From the NCBI GenBank assembly GCA_024229515.1, contig JAAESI010000057.1, positions 1-64,000 of the forward strand: a stretch of DNA of 64,000 bases. Direction: 5' to 3'. The position numbers were made by a program, and so were the translations under genes. This DNA is from Pseudomonadota bacterium (GTDB taxonomy: Bacteria; Myxococcota_A; UBA796; UBA9615). Positions 8,871-18,459 of the stretch are shown piece by piece (the stretch's first letter is position 1; each line of letters begins with the position of its first letter). Under the pieces are notes generated by a model that did not search any database, was not told the origin of the DNA, and saw nothing but the letters and a program-made list of their open reading frames with translations.

Positions 8871-10301
8871 CTAGTGGCGGTCTTCCTTGCCCGGCTGCAC
8901 GTAGACGCCTTCCAGCGCCAGCGTGACCGCGTGCATCTGGTGCTGGGTCACGTCGATCCGAAGCTGGTGGCTGACGTCCTTCTTGACCGCCGCGCCGCTG
9001 GGCTTCTTGGCGTTCATGATGCCGCCGACGGCCAACGGGTCATCCTTGCCCTGGTCCTTGAGCCAGCTGTTGTTCTTCGCCAGCGGGCCGCCGATCTGCC
9101 AGGAGCTCAGCTTGTAGAGCGAGCGATCCAGCGTGTAGAGCAGGTCCGTCTGCGCCTCGATGTCGCCCTGCAGGTTGGCGATGTGCCAGTCGGCGATCAG
9201 CCCCTCGATGGCGTAGGCATGGTTGCGACGGCGGCTCAGCGTCGAGTGCGTGTGGCTCATCCAGTAGCCGAGGATGACGGCCAGGTCGCCGTAGGTCTCG
9301 TAGTCCTTCCACTCGGCCTGGTAGTACTCCAGGAAGGACATCGAGCCCCACTGGTAGAAGCCCTTGGTGACCTTGCTGTCTCGGTCCGCCGGCCAGCTGT
9401 CGACCGTGTAGGCCTTGCCCATCGCCGCCGCGGCGCGCTCGATCGTCGGGACGAGCTCCGTCCGGCCCAGCTGCCGGGCCGCCTTGCACAACGCCAGGAG
9501 CGACTCGCCGTCGTAGTAGCCGTTGCTCTTCTCGCGGCGCTTGCCGGAGGAGTGGTTGTAGTTCAGCGCGATGCGGCCGTTGTCCCGCTGCATCCACTGC
9601 AGGAACGCCAGGTAGCCGTCCAGCTTCGCGTTCAGCTCCGTCTTGTAGGCCTCGTCCATCGGCCCGTCCGCCATCAGGTACTCGATGATGGCCAGGGAGA
9701 CGAGCGCGACGGAGCCGCTGTCGACGTGGTTGTCGCCGGGGTACTTCAGGGTCAGCGTGCCCTCGCCGGGCCCCTCGATCGTGTTGTCGAACCAGAACTT
9801 CAGGCCGAGGTCGAGCGCCTTGCGGGCCTCCTCGTTCGGGCGGTAGCGGTACGACGTGCCGATGCCCCACAGCGAGCCGGCCTGGCGCACCTGGTGGTCG
9901 TCGTCGACCCACGTGCCCTCGGTCCAGTCGTACATGTAGCGGAAGTTGCCGTCGGGGAACTGCCAGTTCACGAGGAACTGCGAGCCCAGCCCGAACGTCT
10001 CCTCCAGCACCTCGCGGTCCATCTTGAGCGTCATGCTCTTGCGCGGGTCCGCCTTGGCGTCCCAGTCGGAGGTGCGGTGCTTCTTGTGCGACGACCAGCG
10101 CAGCGACGCCCGCATGATCTTGGCGGCCTCGCCCAGGTCGTCGGGCAGGGCGGTGAAGTCCATCGTGTCGAAGTTGTCGCCCGGTCCAGCCGCATCACCC
10201 GAAGACGCCGGCGTCTCGGTGACAGGTTCAGGCTTGTCCCCGCAGGCGCCGAGGGCGGCGAGGGACAACAGAGCGAGGGCGGCGATCAGCGTGCGGTTCA
10301 T
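8871..10301 (-). CDS. Lipoprotein with predicted alpha/alpha-barrel domain
   Basis: The mature form is predicted to be a lipoprotein: MNRTLIAALALLSLAALGAC is a signal sequence ending in a lipobox with Cys20. I chose ATG 10301 because AGGAG sits six bases upstream and the signal peptide begins there. The rest of this 476-residue protein is rich in Trp, Tyr and Gly with repeated helical segments (QFPDGNFRYMYDW, VRQAGSLWGIGTSYRY, YYDGESLLALCKAARQLG). This recalls (alpha/alpha)n toroids found in glycosidases, epimerases and terpene cyclases. I cannot name the family. A periplasmic or outer-membrane enzyme acting on polysaccharide is possible, but that is only inference. Confidence 0.75.
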   Translation of the reverse strand: MNRTLIAALALLSLAALGACGDKPEPVTETPASSGDAAGPGDNFDTMDFTALPDDLGEAAKIMRASLRWSSHKKHRTSDWDAKADPRKSMTLKMDREVLEETFGLGSQFLVNWQFPDGNFRYMYDWTEGTWVDDDHQVRQAGSLWGIGTSYRYRPNEEARKALDLGLKFWFDNTIEGPGEGTLTLKYPGDNHVDSGSVALVSLAIIEYLMADGPMDEAYKTELNAKLDGYLAFLQWMQRDNGRIALNYNHSSGKRREKSNGYYDGESLLALCKAARQLGRTELVPTIERAAAAMGKAYTVDSWPADRDSKVTKGFYQWGSMSFLEYYQAEWKDYETYGDLAVILGYWMSHTHSTLSRRRNHAYAIEGLIADWHIANLQGDIEAQTDLLYTLDRSLYKLSSWQIGGPLAKNNSWLKDQGKDDPLAVGGIMNAKKPSGAAVKKDVSHQLRIDVTQHQMHAVTLALEGVYVQPGKEDRH

Positions 10302-10367
10302 GGGAACTCCTGCGGTGCGAGCGGGCATGTAGCCCGAAGCAGGCCCCAAGGGCAAGGGCGGGGGTGG

Positions 10368-12602
10368 TCAGCCCGCGATTCGTCGGCCGATTCCCTGCTC
10401 CACAAACAGCGCCTGAGCGCTCGCAGCGGCCGTCGGATCGCCGTCGGCCAGCCCGCTCAGGGCGTGCAGCGCGACCGCTTCATCGAACGTCATCGAGCGC
10501 TCCCGCGCCAGCGCCGCCCCGCGCTCGAACAGCTTGCGCGCCTTGGGTGCTTTGCCCGCCCGGGCGAGCCAGCGGCCCTGGTTGGTCAGCCAGCCCACCT
10601 CCGCCACCATGAACGCCTTGCCGTGCATCGCCTGGAGGTCGAGCACGGCGCGGGTCGTCGCCTTCCAGACGGCCGGATCCGGCGCGTTGTCCCACCGGTC
10701 CAGGAGGGCTTCAGCCAGCCACGCGAACTGGAATACGGTCGTGAAGTCGGCCCACTTCCGCGTGCCGATCGCCTCGACCGCCTCCTGGCTCGCCGCGAGC
10801 AGGCCGGCCAGATCGCCGAGGTCGCGGCACCGCAGCGCCTGCAACGTCGACCGCCAGATGCGGCGATAGGCCGGGGCGTCGGGCCCCGACAGTTCGACCA
10901 GCTGCGGCATTGCCGCGGCGATCGCGTCGGGCTCCCCGAGCTCGTAGCGAGCGAGGGTCAGCAGGGCCAGGGACGTGCTCTCGTCCGTGTCGTGCCCCTT
11001 GCCGGCGGCCCCCCGTACGGCGGACTCCAGCTGCGGAGCGGCCGCCCCGAAGTGCCCCTGGAAGATCTCCCGAAGCCCCCCCGTCAGCTCGATCCAGCGC
11101 CGGCACCGGTCGTGGCCGATCGCCTCCGCCGCCGCGGCCACGTCGCCAGCCACCTAGGCGGCCTTCTGCCAGCGCGTGTTCAGCGCGTAATAGAAGGCCT
11201 CCGTCACGTACGCGTGGTAGCGCTCCCACCGTTCCTCGCCCCCGTCGGCGGCTTCGCGGGCGCGCAGGAAGTAGCGCTCCGCCACGGCGGGCTTCTTCAT
11301 CCCGCCGGAGATGATGCCGACGGCGGCCAGCCCCGCCGGGGTCGCGTCCGCGCCGGCCCGCTCGGCCAGGTTCACGTGCCAGAAGACAGACGCCGGGTAC
11401 GCGACGGGCGAGTCCACCACGTACAGCGCCGGCTCCATGAGCCAGCGCGCCGCCGACGCCGCTTCGGCGAGCTTGTCGCGCTCGGGACCGGGGGGCGGTG
11501 AACCGAAGACCCGCAGCTTGCGGCCTTCGATCAGCTCGGCGACCGCCCGCTCCAACCGCGCCAGTTCGGTCTCCCGGCCGACGAGGCGGTCGTGGGCAAC
11601 CGTGCCTCCGTAGGTGCTCCCGTGCCCTTCCTCGGACGGGGTGAAGACCGGGACGGGCGCGGCGAGCCCCTTGAGCTTGACCGTGCCCGCGGGCTCGAAG
11701 GCCCAGTCGCGGGCCAACCGGCGCGTTTGGGGATCGCACACGACCCCCTCGACCCCCAGCCCCGTGAGGCGAGCGGCGCGGTTGGGGACCTCCCCGATGA
11801 TCGTGTACTCCCGCCGTTGGGGGCTCCCGATCGGGCCGCAGAACGTCTTGCCGCTGGCGATCCCGACCTGGCAGGTCAGACCCCGCTCCCGGGCATGGGC
11901 AGCGATCGCCCGGCCCGCGCGGATGGCGTCGTCGGGCCGGTACTCCTGATCGCGGGTGGGGAGCCCGAAGGCGCCGATCAGCAGGGTCCCCTTGTCGTCC
12001 CGCAGGATCTTGCCGAGCACCCCGCCGTACCGATGCAGCCCACGCTGGGCCCCCGGCCACGAACTCGTGGGTCAGCATCCCCTCGGCTTCGGTCACCTCA
12101 CCGGCGAGACCGACCATGGCGAAGAGCACCGTGATCCGTCGGTGCTGCGACAGGAACCCGCCCAGACCCTCGGCGACATGCTCGCGGACGAACCGGGGGA
12201 CGAAGCGCTCGGCCGCGTCCAGGTCGGCCGACCTGGACGCCAGGGCGGGGGCTTCGAATGGGGCGGCGCCGGACCGCCCGCCCGGAACCGATCCGCGGTG
12301 ATGGTGGCGCGGGCGTACCGGAAGGTCTGCACCATCAGCACGGTGTCGAGCACGAACCAGACCAACTCGACCACCCGCCACAGCGGCTGCTGCATGGGCC
12401 ACACGAACGAGAAGAGGAACTCGAAGGACCACATCGTCGCGATGGCGGCCATCGGGAAGCCGTACCGCTTGTCCTTCCAGCAGGCTCGAATCGCGAGGAG
12501 GTAACAGACGGTCCAGCAGAGGTCGGCGCAGGTGCCCAGGACGATCTCTTCGGGGGTCAGTCCCCCGACGCCATGGTGTCCCGCGAAGTGGGTCAAGCGC
12601 AT
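10368..12602 (-). pseudogene. Broken class III adenylate cyclase with N-terminal membrane domain
   Basis: Read from ATG 12602, the product would have about 740 residues in three parts. First, a membrane domain of about 110 residues resembles the Pyr4/PaxB-type integral-membrane terpene cyclases (KDKRYGFPM; SFEF; WFVLD). Next comes a class III cyclase domain of the soluble-cyclase (ADCY10) type (RITVLFAMVGL; LRDDKGTLLIGAFGLP; GIASGKTFCGPIGS; YTIIGEVPNRAARL). Last is a helical, TPR-like tail. The frame is lost by one base around 12245-12285, regained at a C5 run (12050-12054), and stopped by an in-frame TAG (11154-11156), after which the helical tail continues in the same frame. The first metal-binding Asp of the usual FADIxGF motif is Met here. 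I read it as a decayed gene; sequencing error is the alternative. It follows the GT-C gene by nine bases. Confidence 0.75.
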
Positions 12603-12611
12603 TCGGCGATG

Positions 12612-14666
12612 CTACTCTCGGACACGCCTCGCTGACCCGCCGATCAACAAGATCGCGAGCACCGACAGCCCGATCCCGACCGAGCGGTGAGCCGGCCGGA
12701 AGGCCGAGTAGCGGAACTCGACGCGGCGGGCTCCCCGCTCGACCTTGACCGCCTGGAGCTGCTCGCTGCGCAGCGCTCGAGACCAGCCGCCGCCGTCCAC
12801 GCGGGCGATCCATCCGGGGAACCACATCTGCACGAACCGCACGGAACCCGCCGGCAAATCGGCCGGTAGATCGATGCCCACGCGCTCCGGCTCGAGGGTC
12901 CACGTCGCCTCCGGGAGCGGCGCGTACTCACCGCCGGCGGGCCGGAACCAGACCATCGGCCCGGGCTCGAGCACCTGTTCGCGGGCGCTGCCCCAGGTGT
13001 ACCGCCAGCCGACGGCCCACGCCTCCGACTGTGCGATCGAGGGAGGCTTGCTGAAGCGGCCGTACTTCCGACGCAGCTTCGGCGACATGTACTCGGGGAA
13101 CACGCGGCGGGTCAGGGCCGTGCGGAAGCCGTAGTCCGTCGGCGGCAGGGGGGCCATCTCAACCCGATTGAACTCGCCCCGCGGCACGGTGGTGGGACGC
13201 GCCTCGCGACGGCCGTGGAAGACGACGAAGCCCTGGTCTTCGGTGTCCGGATACCGCTCGGGGGCGCCCAGGTAGGGAGCCACGTCGAACGCCAGCGCCC
13301 CCACCGCGAGCAGCACCATCGCCGCCCGCAGCCGCACGCCCTCGGGGGCCCAGCGGTCGAGCGAGCCGCCGATCGCCAGCGCCGCGAGCACCGACGCGGG
13401 GGCGTACAGACGCCACGGGAACATGATCCGGCTGATCACGGGGACCCCGTCCATGACCACCGCGAACGGCCACGTCGCCAACAGCAGGGTGACCACGGCG
13501 GCCCCCGCGTAGGCGCGCACAGGGAGCCCATCGCGGTCGTTCGGCCGGCGCGGAGCCCCCAGGCTCAGGAGCGTCAGCATCAGCAGCACACCGCCGAAGT
13601 ACATCGGCATGCCGGCGCCCGGATCCTCGCGGTCGCCGCGCTTGTAGCGGATGTCGTACCGGCGCCACATCCGCCGCCGGACGGGCTCGTCGATCGTGGC
13701 CGCGTACCCCGAGATCTTTGCCCCCGGGGGGGCCAGCTTGTCCACCGCGGTCTGGTCCTGCTCGGCGACGATGGGAAGCCACCACGCGGCGGTCGCGCCG
13801 ACGGTCAGCGAGGCGCACAGCAGCAGCGTGCTCGCGGCCTTCTTCGTCGGTCGCACCCGGCCGGTCGAGCGCCACAGCCCCCACGCCGTCAGCGGTCCCA
13901 GCACCAGCGCGATCTCGATCACCGACAGGATGTGGGTGCCGAGCAGGCCTGCAATGCAGACGCCCAGCACCGCCGGGGCCCGGCCCTGCTCCCCCCGCGC
14001 GACCTTCCACGACGCCACCACGATCGGGGGCAGCCAGATGAACGCCAGCAGCTCACCCAGCGCGAACCGGAAGGTCTGGTCCATCAGGTGGTAGGGCGCG
14101 AACGCCAGCGCCGCCGCCGCCAGCAGCCCCGCCGGACGCGAGCCTCCCGCCCACCGCAGGGACGCGTAGGTCGTCGCCGCGGTGGCGATCTGCGCGACGA
14201 CCACGAGGAAGCGAACCGCCTCGATCGGAGAGCCCCCCAGCGCCTGCGCGGGCCACGCAAGCACGTACCCCACCGGGCAGTAGAACTGCAGCAGCGGCAT
14301 GCCGAGCCCGAGGTACGGATTCCACCGCGGCCACAGGTCGCCATCGAGCACCGAGCGCCACGTCGAGAAGAGCGCCCACGCGTGGTACAGCAGGTCGTGA
14401 GCGAAGACGACGCCGGGGCGGAGGTAGTCCTGGGCGCCGACCACGCCCAGCGCGATCAGTCCTCCCGCGACCGCCAGCCGACGGCCTCGACCGGTCCCCT
14501 CCCCCAGCAGCGCCAGCGCGCCGAAGCCGAGCACCACCGCGGCGAGTCCGACCATCCCCAGCGTCGACGGGGGGGCCCCCATGGAGAACTCGGTGGTGGC
14601 GATCGCGAGGGCGAGGCCCGCCGCGACGGCCGCGAACCAAACCGCGAGCGCACGCCGCCCGGTCAC
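12612..14666 (-). CDS. GT-C-like polytopic membrane protein (PTPS-related membrane family)
   Basis: The protein has 684 residues with about 11-13 transmembrane helices in the first 470 and a periplasmic domain of about 180 residues before a last helix. The first large loop holds FAHDLLYHAWALFSTWRS and GDLWPRWNPYLGLGMPL, the pattern of the '6-pyruvoyl-tetrahydropterin synthase related' membrane family. That family resembles GT-C glycosyltransferases using polyprenyl-phosphate sugars, with the Asp/His pair in the loop as the likely catalytic region. Its GTG start overlaps the aminotransferase stop (GTGA), so the two genes are translationally coupled. The substrate is unknown. Confidence 0.78.
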   Translation of the reverse strand: MTGRRALAVWFAAVAAGLALAIATTEFSMGAPPSTLGMVGLAAVVLGFGALALLGEGTGRGRRLAVAGGLIALGVVGAQDYLRPGVVFAHDLLYHAWALFSTWRSVLDGDLWPRWNPYLGLGMPLLQFYCPVGYVLAWPAQALGGSPIEAVRFLVVVAQIATAATTYASLRWAGGSRPAGLLAAAALAFAPYHLMDQTFRFALGELLAFIWLPPIVVASWKVARGEQGRAPAVLGVCIAGLLGTHILSVIEIALVLGPLTAWGLWRSTGRVRPTKKAASTLLLCASLTVGATAAWWLPIVAEQDQTAVDKLAPPGAKISGYAATIDEPVRRRMWRRYDIRYKRGDREDPGAGMPMYFGGVLLMLTLLSLGAPRRPNDRDGLPVRAYAGAAVVTLLLATWPFAVVMDGVPVISRIMFPWRLYAPASVLAALAIGGSLDRWAPEGVRLRAAMVLLAVGALAFDVAPYLGAPERYPDTEDQGFVVFHGRREARPTTVPRGEFNRVEMAPLPPTDYGFRTALTRRVFPEYMSPKLRRKYGRFSKPPSIAQSEAWAVGWRYTWGSAREQVLEPGPMVWFRPAGGEYAPLPEATWTLEPERVGIDLPADLPAGSVRFVQMWFPGWIARVDGGGWSRALRSEQLQAVKVERGARRVEFRYSAFRPAHRSVGIGLSVLAILLIGGSARRVRE

Positions 14667-15571
14667 GCGCTGAAGACCTCCGCGAGGCGGCTCGTACCGG
14701 CCTCCTGGATTCGGCGCACGCCGTCCGAGAAGAGGCCGATGACTCGCTGCGTGACCGGCCCGGGACGGCCGCCGCCGACGGGGTCGGTCCCCAGCCGAAC
14801 GACCGGCACGACCTCCTTGACCGACGACGTGATGAACACCTCGTCAGCCGCGCGGAGGCGGGCATCCTCCAAGGGTCCCTCGGTCACGGTGAGGCCAGCG
14901 TCCTGGGCCGCGGCGATGGCGAGCGCGCGCGTCACGCCCGGAAGCACGTGCTCGACCCCGGGGGTGTGGATGAGGCCGTCGCGGACCACGAACAGGTTCG
15001 ACGTCGTCGCCTCCGCCCAGGTCCCGTCCGGCGCCCGCAGCAGCGCCTCACTGGCGCCCTGGGCCCGGGCCTCCCGCAGCGCGAGCACGCCCGCGAGGTA
15101 GTTGGAGCTCTTGACGTGCGCCGGCACCGCCGCGTCCTTCTTGAAGGCCCCGGCGGGTAGTCCGACGCCGATGCCGTCCACCCGCGCCCGCTCCGGCCAG
15201 CGGGGTTGGGGCTGCGCGAGCACGACCAGGCGGGGCACCTGCGGATCGGGGAGCATCAGGCCGTGCCCGCCGTCGCCGCGGGTGACCATGATGCGAAGCA
15301 CCGCCTCCCGGTCGGCGGGCCAGTCGGCCAGCACCTCGTCGAGCACGGCGGTGATCTCCGCGTCGGACCAGGGGACCTCGAGGTACAGGGCAGCGGCGGA
15401 CTTGCGGAGTCGGTCGAGGTGGTCGCCGAGGAGGAACGGGCGTCGCCCGTAGGTGCGCACGCTGTCGAAGCAGCTGTCACCGAGGAGGAATCCGCGATCC
15501 GTGATGGGCACGCACGCGTGCTCCAGGGGCGCGAGCCGGCCATCGACCCAGGCGAGGCCGGCGAAGCTCAC
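14663..15571 (-). CDS. Fold-type IV PLP aminotransferase / aminodeoxychorismate lyase family
   Basis: The protein has 302 residues from GTG 15571, one base after the upstream stop. The opening (VDGRLAPLEHACVPITDRGFLLGD) is typical of branched-chain aminotransferase, D-amino-acid aminotransferase and 4-amino-4-deoxychorismate lyase enzymes. The PLP lysine is probably in AHVKSSNYLAGVLAL, and EATTSNLFVV is the conserved E-x-x-x-S-N motif near the cofactor. Members either transaminate branched-chain amino acids or release p-aminobenzoate for folate; the sequence does not decide. It is the second gene of the SDR - aminotransferase - GT-C - cyclase operon. Confidence 0.88.
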   Translation of the reverse strand: MSFAGLAWVDGRLAPLEHACVPITDRGFLLGDSCFDSVRTYGRRPFLLGDHLDRLRKSAAALYLEVPWSDAEITAVLDEVLADWPADREAVLRIMVTRGDGGHGLMLPDPQVPRLVVLAQPQPRWPERARVDGIGVGLPAGAFKKDAAVPAHVKSSNYLAGVLALREARAQGASEALLRAPDGTWAEATTSNLFVVRDGLIHTPGVEHVLPGVTRALAIAAAQDAGLTVTEGPLEDARLRAADEVFITSSVKEVVPVVRLGTDPVGGGRPGPVTQRVIGLFSDGVRRIQEAGTSRLAEVFSA

Positions 15572-15572
15572 G

Positions 15573-16508
15573 TCAGGCTCCGCGGGCGGCTTGCTCCAGC
15601 AGCGGGGCGAGTGCCCGGGGGGTGATCCCGCCGACCTCCCGCAGCCACTTGGAGCCATCGCCGGCGACGCTCAGCGCCTCTTCGTTCCAGCGGGCCAGAC
15701 CCTGGCCGGTGGACGCCTCGAACTTCGGATCGACCCCGACGGCGCGGGCCAGCGTCTCCACCACGTCGCGCTCCCACCAGGTCTCCCCGACGAGGTTCCA
15801 GACGGGGCCCGGCGCTTCGGTTCCGGGGGGCTCCTGACCGCCGATGGCGACGGCGAGGGCGTCGACCACGTCTTCCAGGGCGACGAGGCCGAGGTGGTGG
15901 CCGCGCTCCCCCACCAGCGGGTACTCCTCGCCGGCCACGAGGCGGCGGACGGTGGAGCGGATCCAGGACGACTCGCGCAAGCCGGTGCCTACGACCATGC
16001 CGGGGCGGAGGATCCAGCAAGAGATGTTGGGCTCGGCCATCAGCGCCTGCAGCCGGGCGGCGTCCTCAGCCCACTTCTTGGTGAAGGCGTAGGCCAACGG
16101 GCGCGAGTAGACGCGACGGTCGTCCTCCCCGATGACGCCGGCGGCGGGCAGGCTCGGCTCGTACACCGACGTCGACGACAGCAGCACGATCCGCTTCACG
16201 CCGGCCCGACGGGCGGCATCGCAGAGGAACAGCGTGCCCGCGGTGGTCGTGCGGAAGTGGCCGGTGACGTCCTTGTCGCCGCCGCGGTAGCAGGCGAGGT
16301 GGACGAGCACGTCGGTCCCCTCGGGGATCGCGTTGCGCGCGTCCCCCTCCTGGCTGAGATCGGCCGCGTGGAAGGCGATCGGGAGCCCCACGTCGGCGGG
16401 CGGGGTGCGCCCCACGGCGGTCCAGGTGCGGCGATCGCCGAGGCGGGTGCAGAGGCGGCGTCCGATGAACCCGGTAGCGCCGGTGAGGCAGATGTGAAGG
16501 GCTGTCAT
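15573..16508 (-). CDS. NAD-dependent epimerase/dehydratase (extended SDR)
   Basis: The protein has 311 residues from ATG 16508. The N-terminal Rossmann motif GATGFIGRR (GxxGxxG) and the catalytic YAFTKKWAEDA (YxxxK) with an upstream Ser in VLLSSTSVYEP identify an extended short-chain dehydrogenase/reductase. Relatives act on nucleotide sugars or related keto and hydroxy substrates in the cytoplasm. It heads the leftward operon and shares a 90-base divergent spacer with the lysine aminotransferase gene. Operon context (GT-C-like membrane protein) would fit a glycan pathway, but that is inference. Confidence 0.87.
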   Translation of the reverse strand: MTALHICLTGATGFIGRRLCTRLGDRRTWTAVGRTPPADVGLPIAFHAADLSQEGDARNAIPEGTDVLVHLACYRGGDKDVTGHFRTTTAGTLFLCDAARRAGVKRIVLLSSTSVYEPSLPAAGVIGEDDRRVYSRPLAYAFTKKWAEDAARLQALMAEPNISCWILRPGMVVGTGLRESSWIRSTVRRLVAGEEYPLVGERGHHLGLVALEDVVDALAVAIGGQEPPGTEAPGPVWNLVGETWWERDVVETLARAVGVDPKFEASTGQGLARWNEEALSVAGDGSKWLREVGGITPRALAPLLEQAARGA

Positions 16509-16598
16509 GCACGCCGGATTTATCACGTCGAGGCGGGGGGTGTCGCCCCGTCAGACCCCCTGATACGCTCGCCGCCCTTCCGCACTGAGGAGCCGTCG

Positions 16599-17924
<1,326 letters not shown>

Positions 17925-17927
17925 AAT

Positions 17928-17945
17928 CCCCTCCGATGTAGGGGG
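17928..17945 (+). promoter_or_regulatory. Hairpin covering the PilZ gene ribosome binding site
   Basis: CCCCT (17928-17932) can pair with AGGGG (17940-17944) around a 7-base loop. The 3' arm is the only purine-rich Shine-Dalgarno-like run before ATG 17947. The structure could limit translation of the PilZ gene or end the lat transcript. It is a short stem and no experiment supports a role. Confidence 0.3.
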
Positions 17946-17946
17946 T

Positions 17947-18459
17947 ATGGCGTATCAGGAACTCCGAAAACATCTGCGCGTCAAAGCCGGTGGCAAGGCG
18001 ATTGTCCAGCAAGACGATGGCTCGCGGATTCGATGCACCCTGTACGACATGTCGCTGGGCGGCGCGTACATGATCCGCTCCACGGAGTTCGGACCGCCGG
18101 CCGCGCTGGCGATGGGCGAGATCGTCAAGGTGATGATGTTCGACCCCTCGCAGGGCGCCTACGAGCTGGACGCCGAGGTCGTGCGTTTGGAAGCGCTCGA
18201 CGGCCCCGGCGTCGCGGTCCGGTGGATCCACAAAGAGGCCCAGGTCGCCGCCTTCGAGAACCACATCGAGTGGGAAGCGAAGGAACAGGCAGTGCCCAAG
18301 TCGGCGCTCGGTGTGCCGATTCTCCAGTACCCCACGAGCAAGCTCGGCGCGGCGGAGCGGATCACCAAGGCGGTGGTTCCGATCTCCGTCCTCGGGGTCG
18401 TGTTCGGACTGATGATGGTCGGAGCCACGTGGATCAAGACCCTCATGAACTCCGGCTAG
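17947..18459 (+). CDS. PilZ-domain protein with C-terminal membrane anchor
   Basis: The protein has 170 residues. It has both c-di-GMP binding motifs of PilZ domains: RKHLR (RxxxR, residues 7-11) and DMSLGGA (D/NxSxxG, about 34-40). The beta-barrel domain occupies about 1-105. After a short linker a hydrophobic helix near the C-terminus (VVPISVLGVVFGLMMVGATW) suggests a tail anchor in the inner membrane with PilZ in the cytoplasm. It probably transmits c-di-GMP level to motility or envelope functions; the partner is unknown. It follows lat by 22 bases, and its TAG shares a CTAG with the convergent lysyl-tRNA synthetase stop. Confidence 0.87.
   Translation: MAYQELRKHLRVKAGGKAIVQQDDGSRIRCTLYDMSLGGAYMIRSTEFGPPAALAMGEIVKVMMFDPSQGAYELDAEVVRLEALDGPGVAVRWIHKEAQVAAFENHIEWEAKEQAVPKSALGVPILQYPTSKLGAAERITKAVVPISVLGVVFGLMMVGATWIKTLMNSG

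Noticed and set aside
11154..11156. TAG as a recoded sense codon (pyrrolysine or suppression)
   Set aside because: TAG ends many intact genes here, and the same gene has frameshifts.
8835..11501. Long open frame (+) of 888 codons over the lipoprotein and cyclase genes
   Set aside because: Val/Arg/Leu-rich antisense shadow with no motif, while the minus strand carries recognisable domains.
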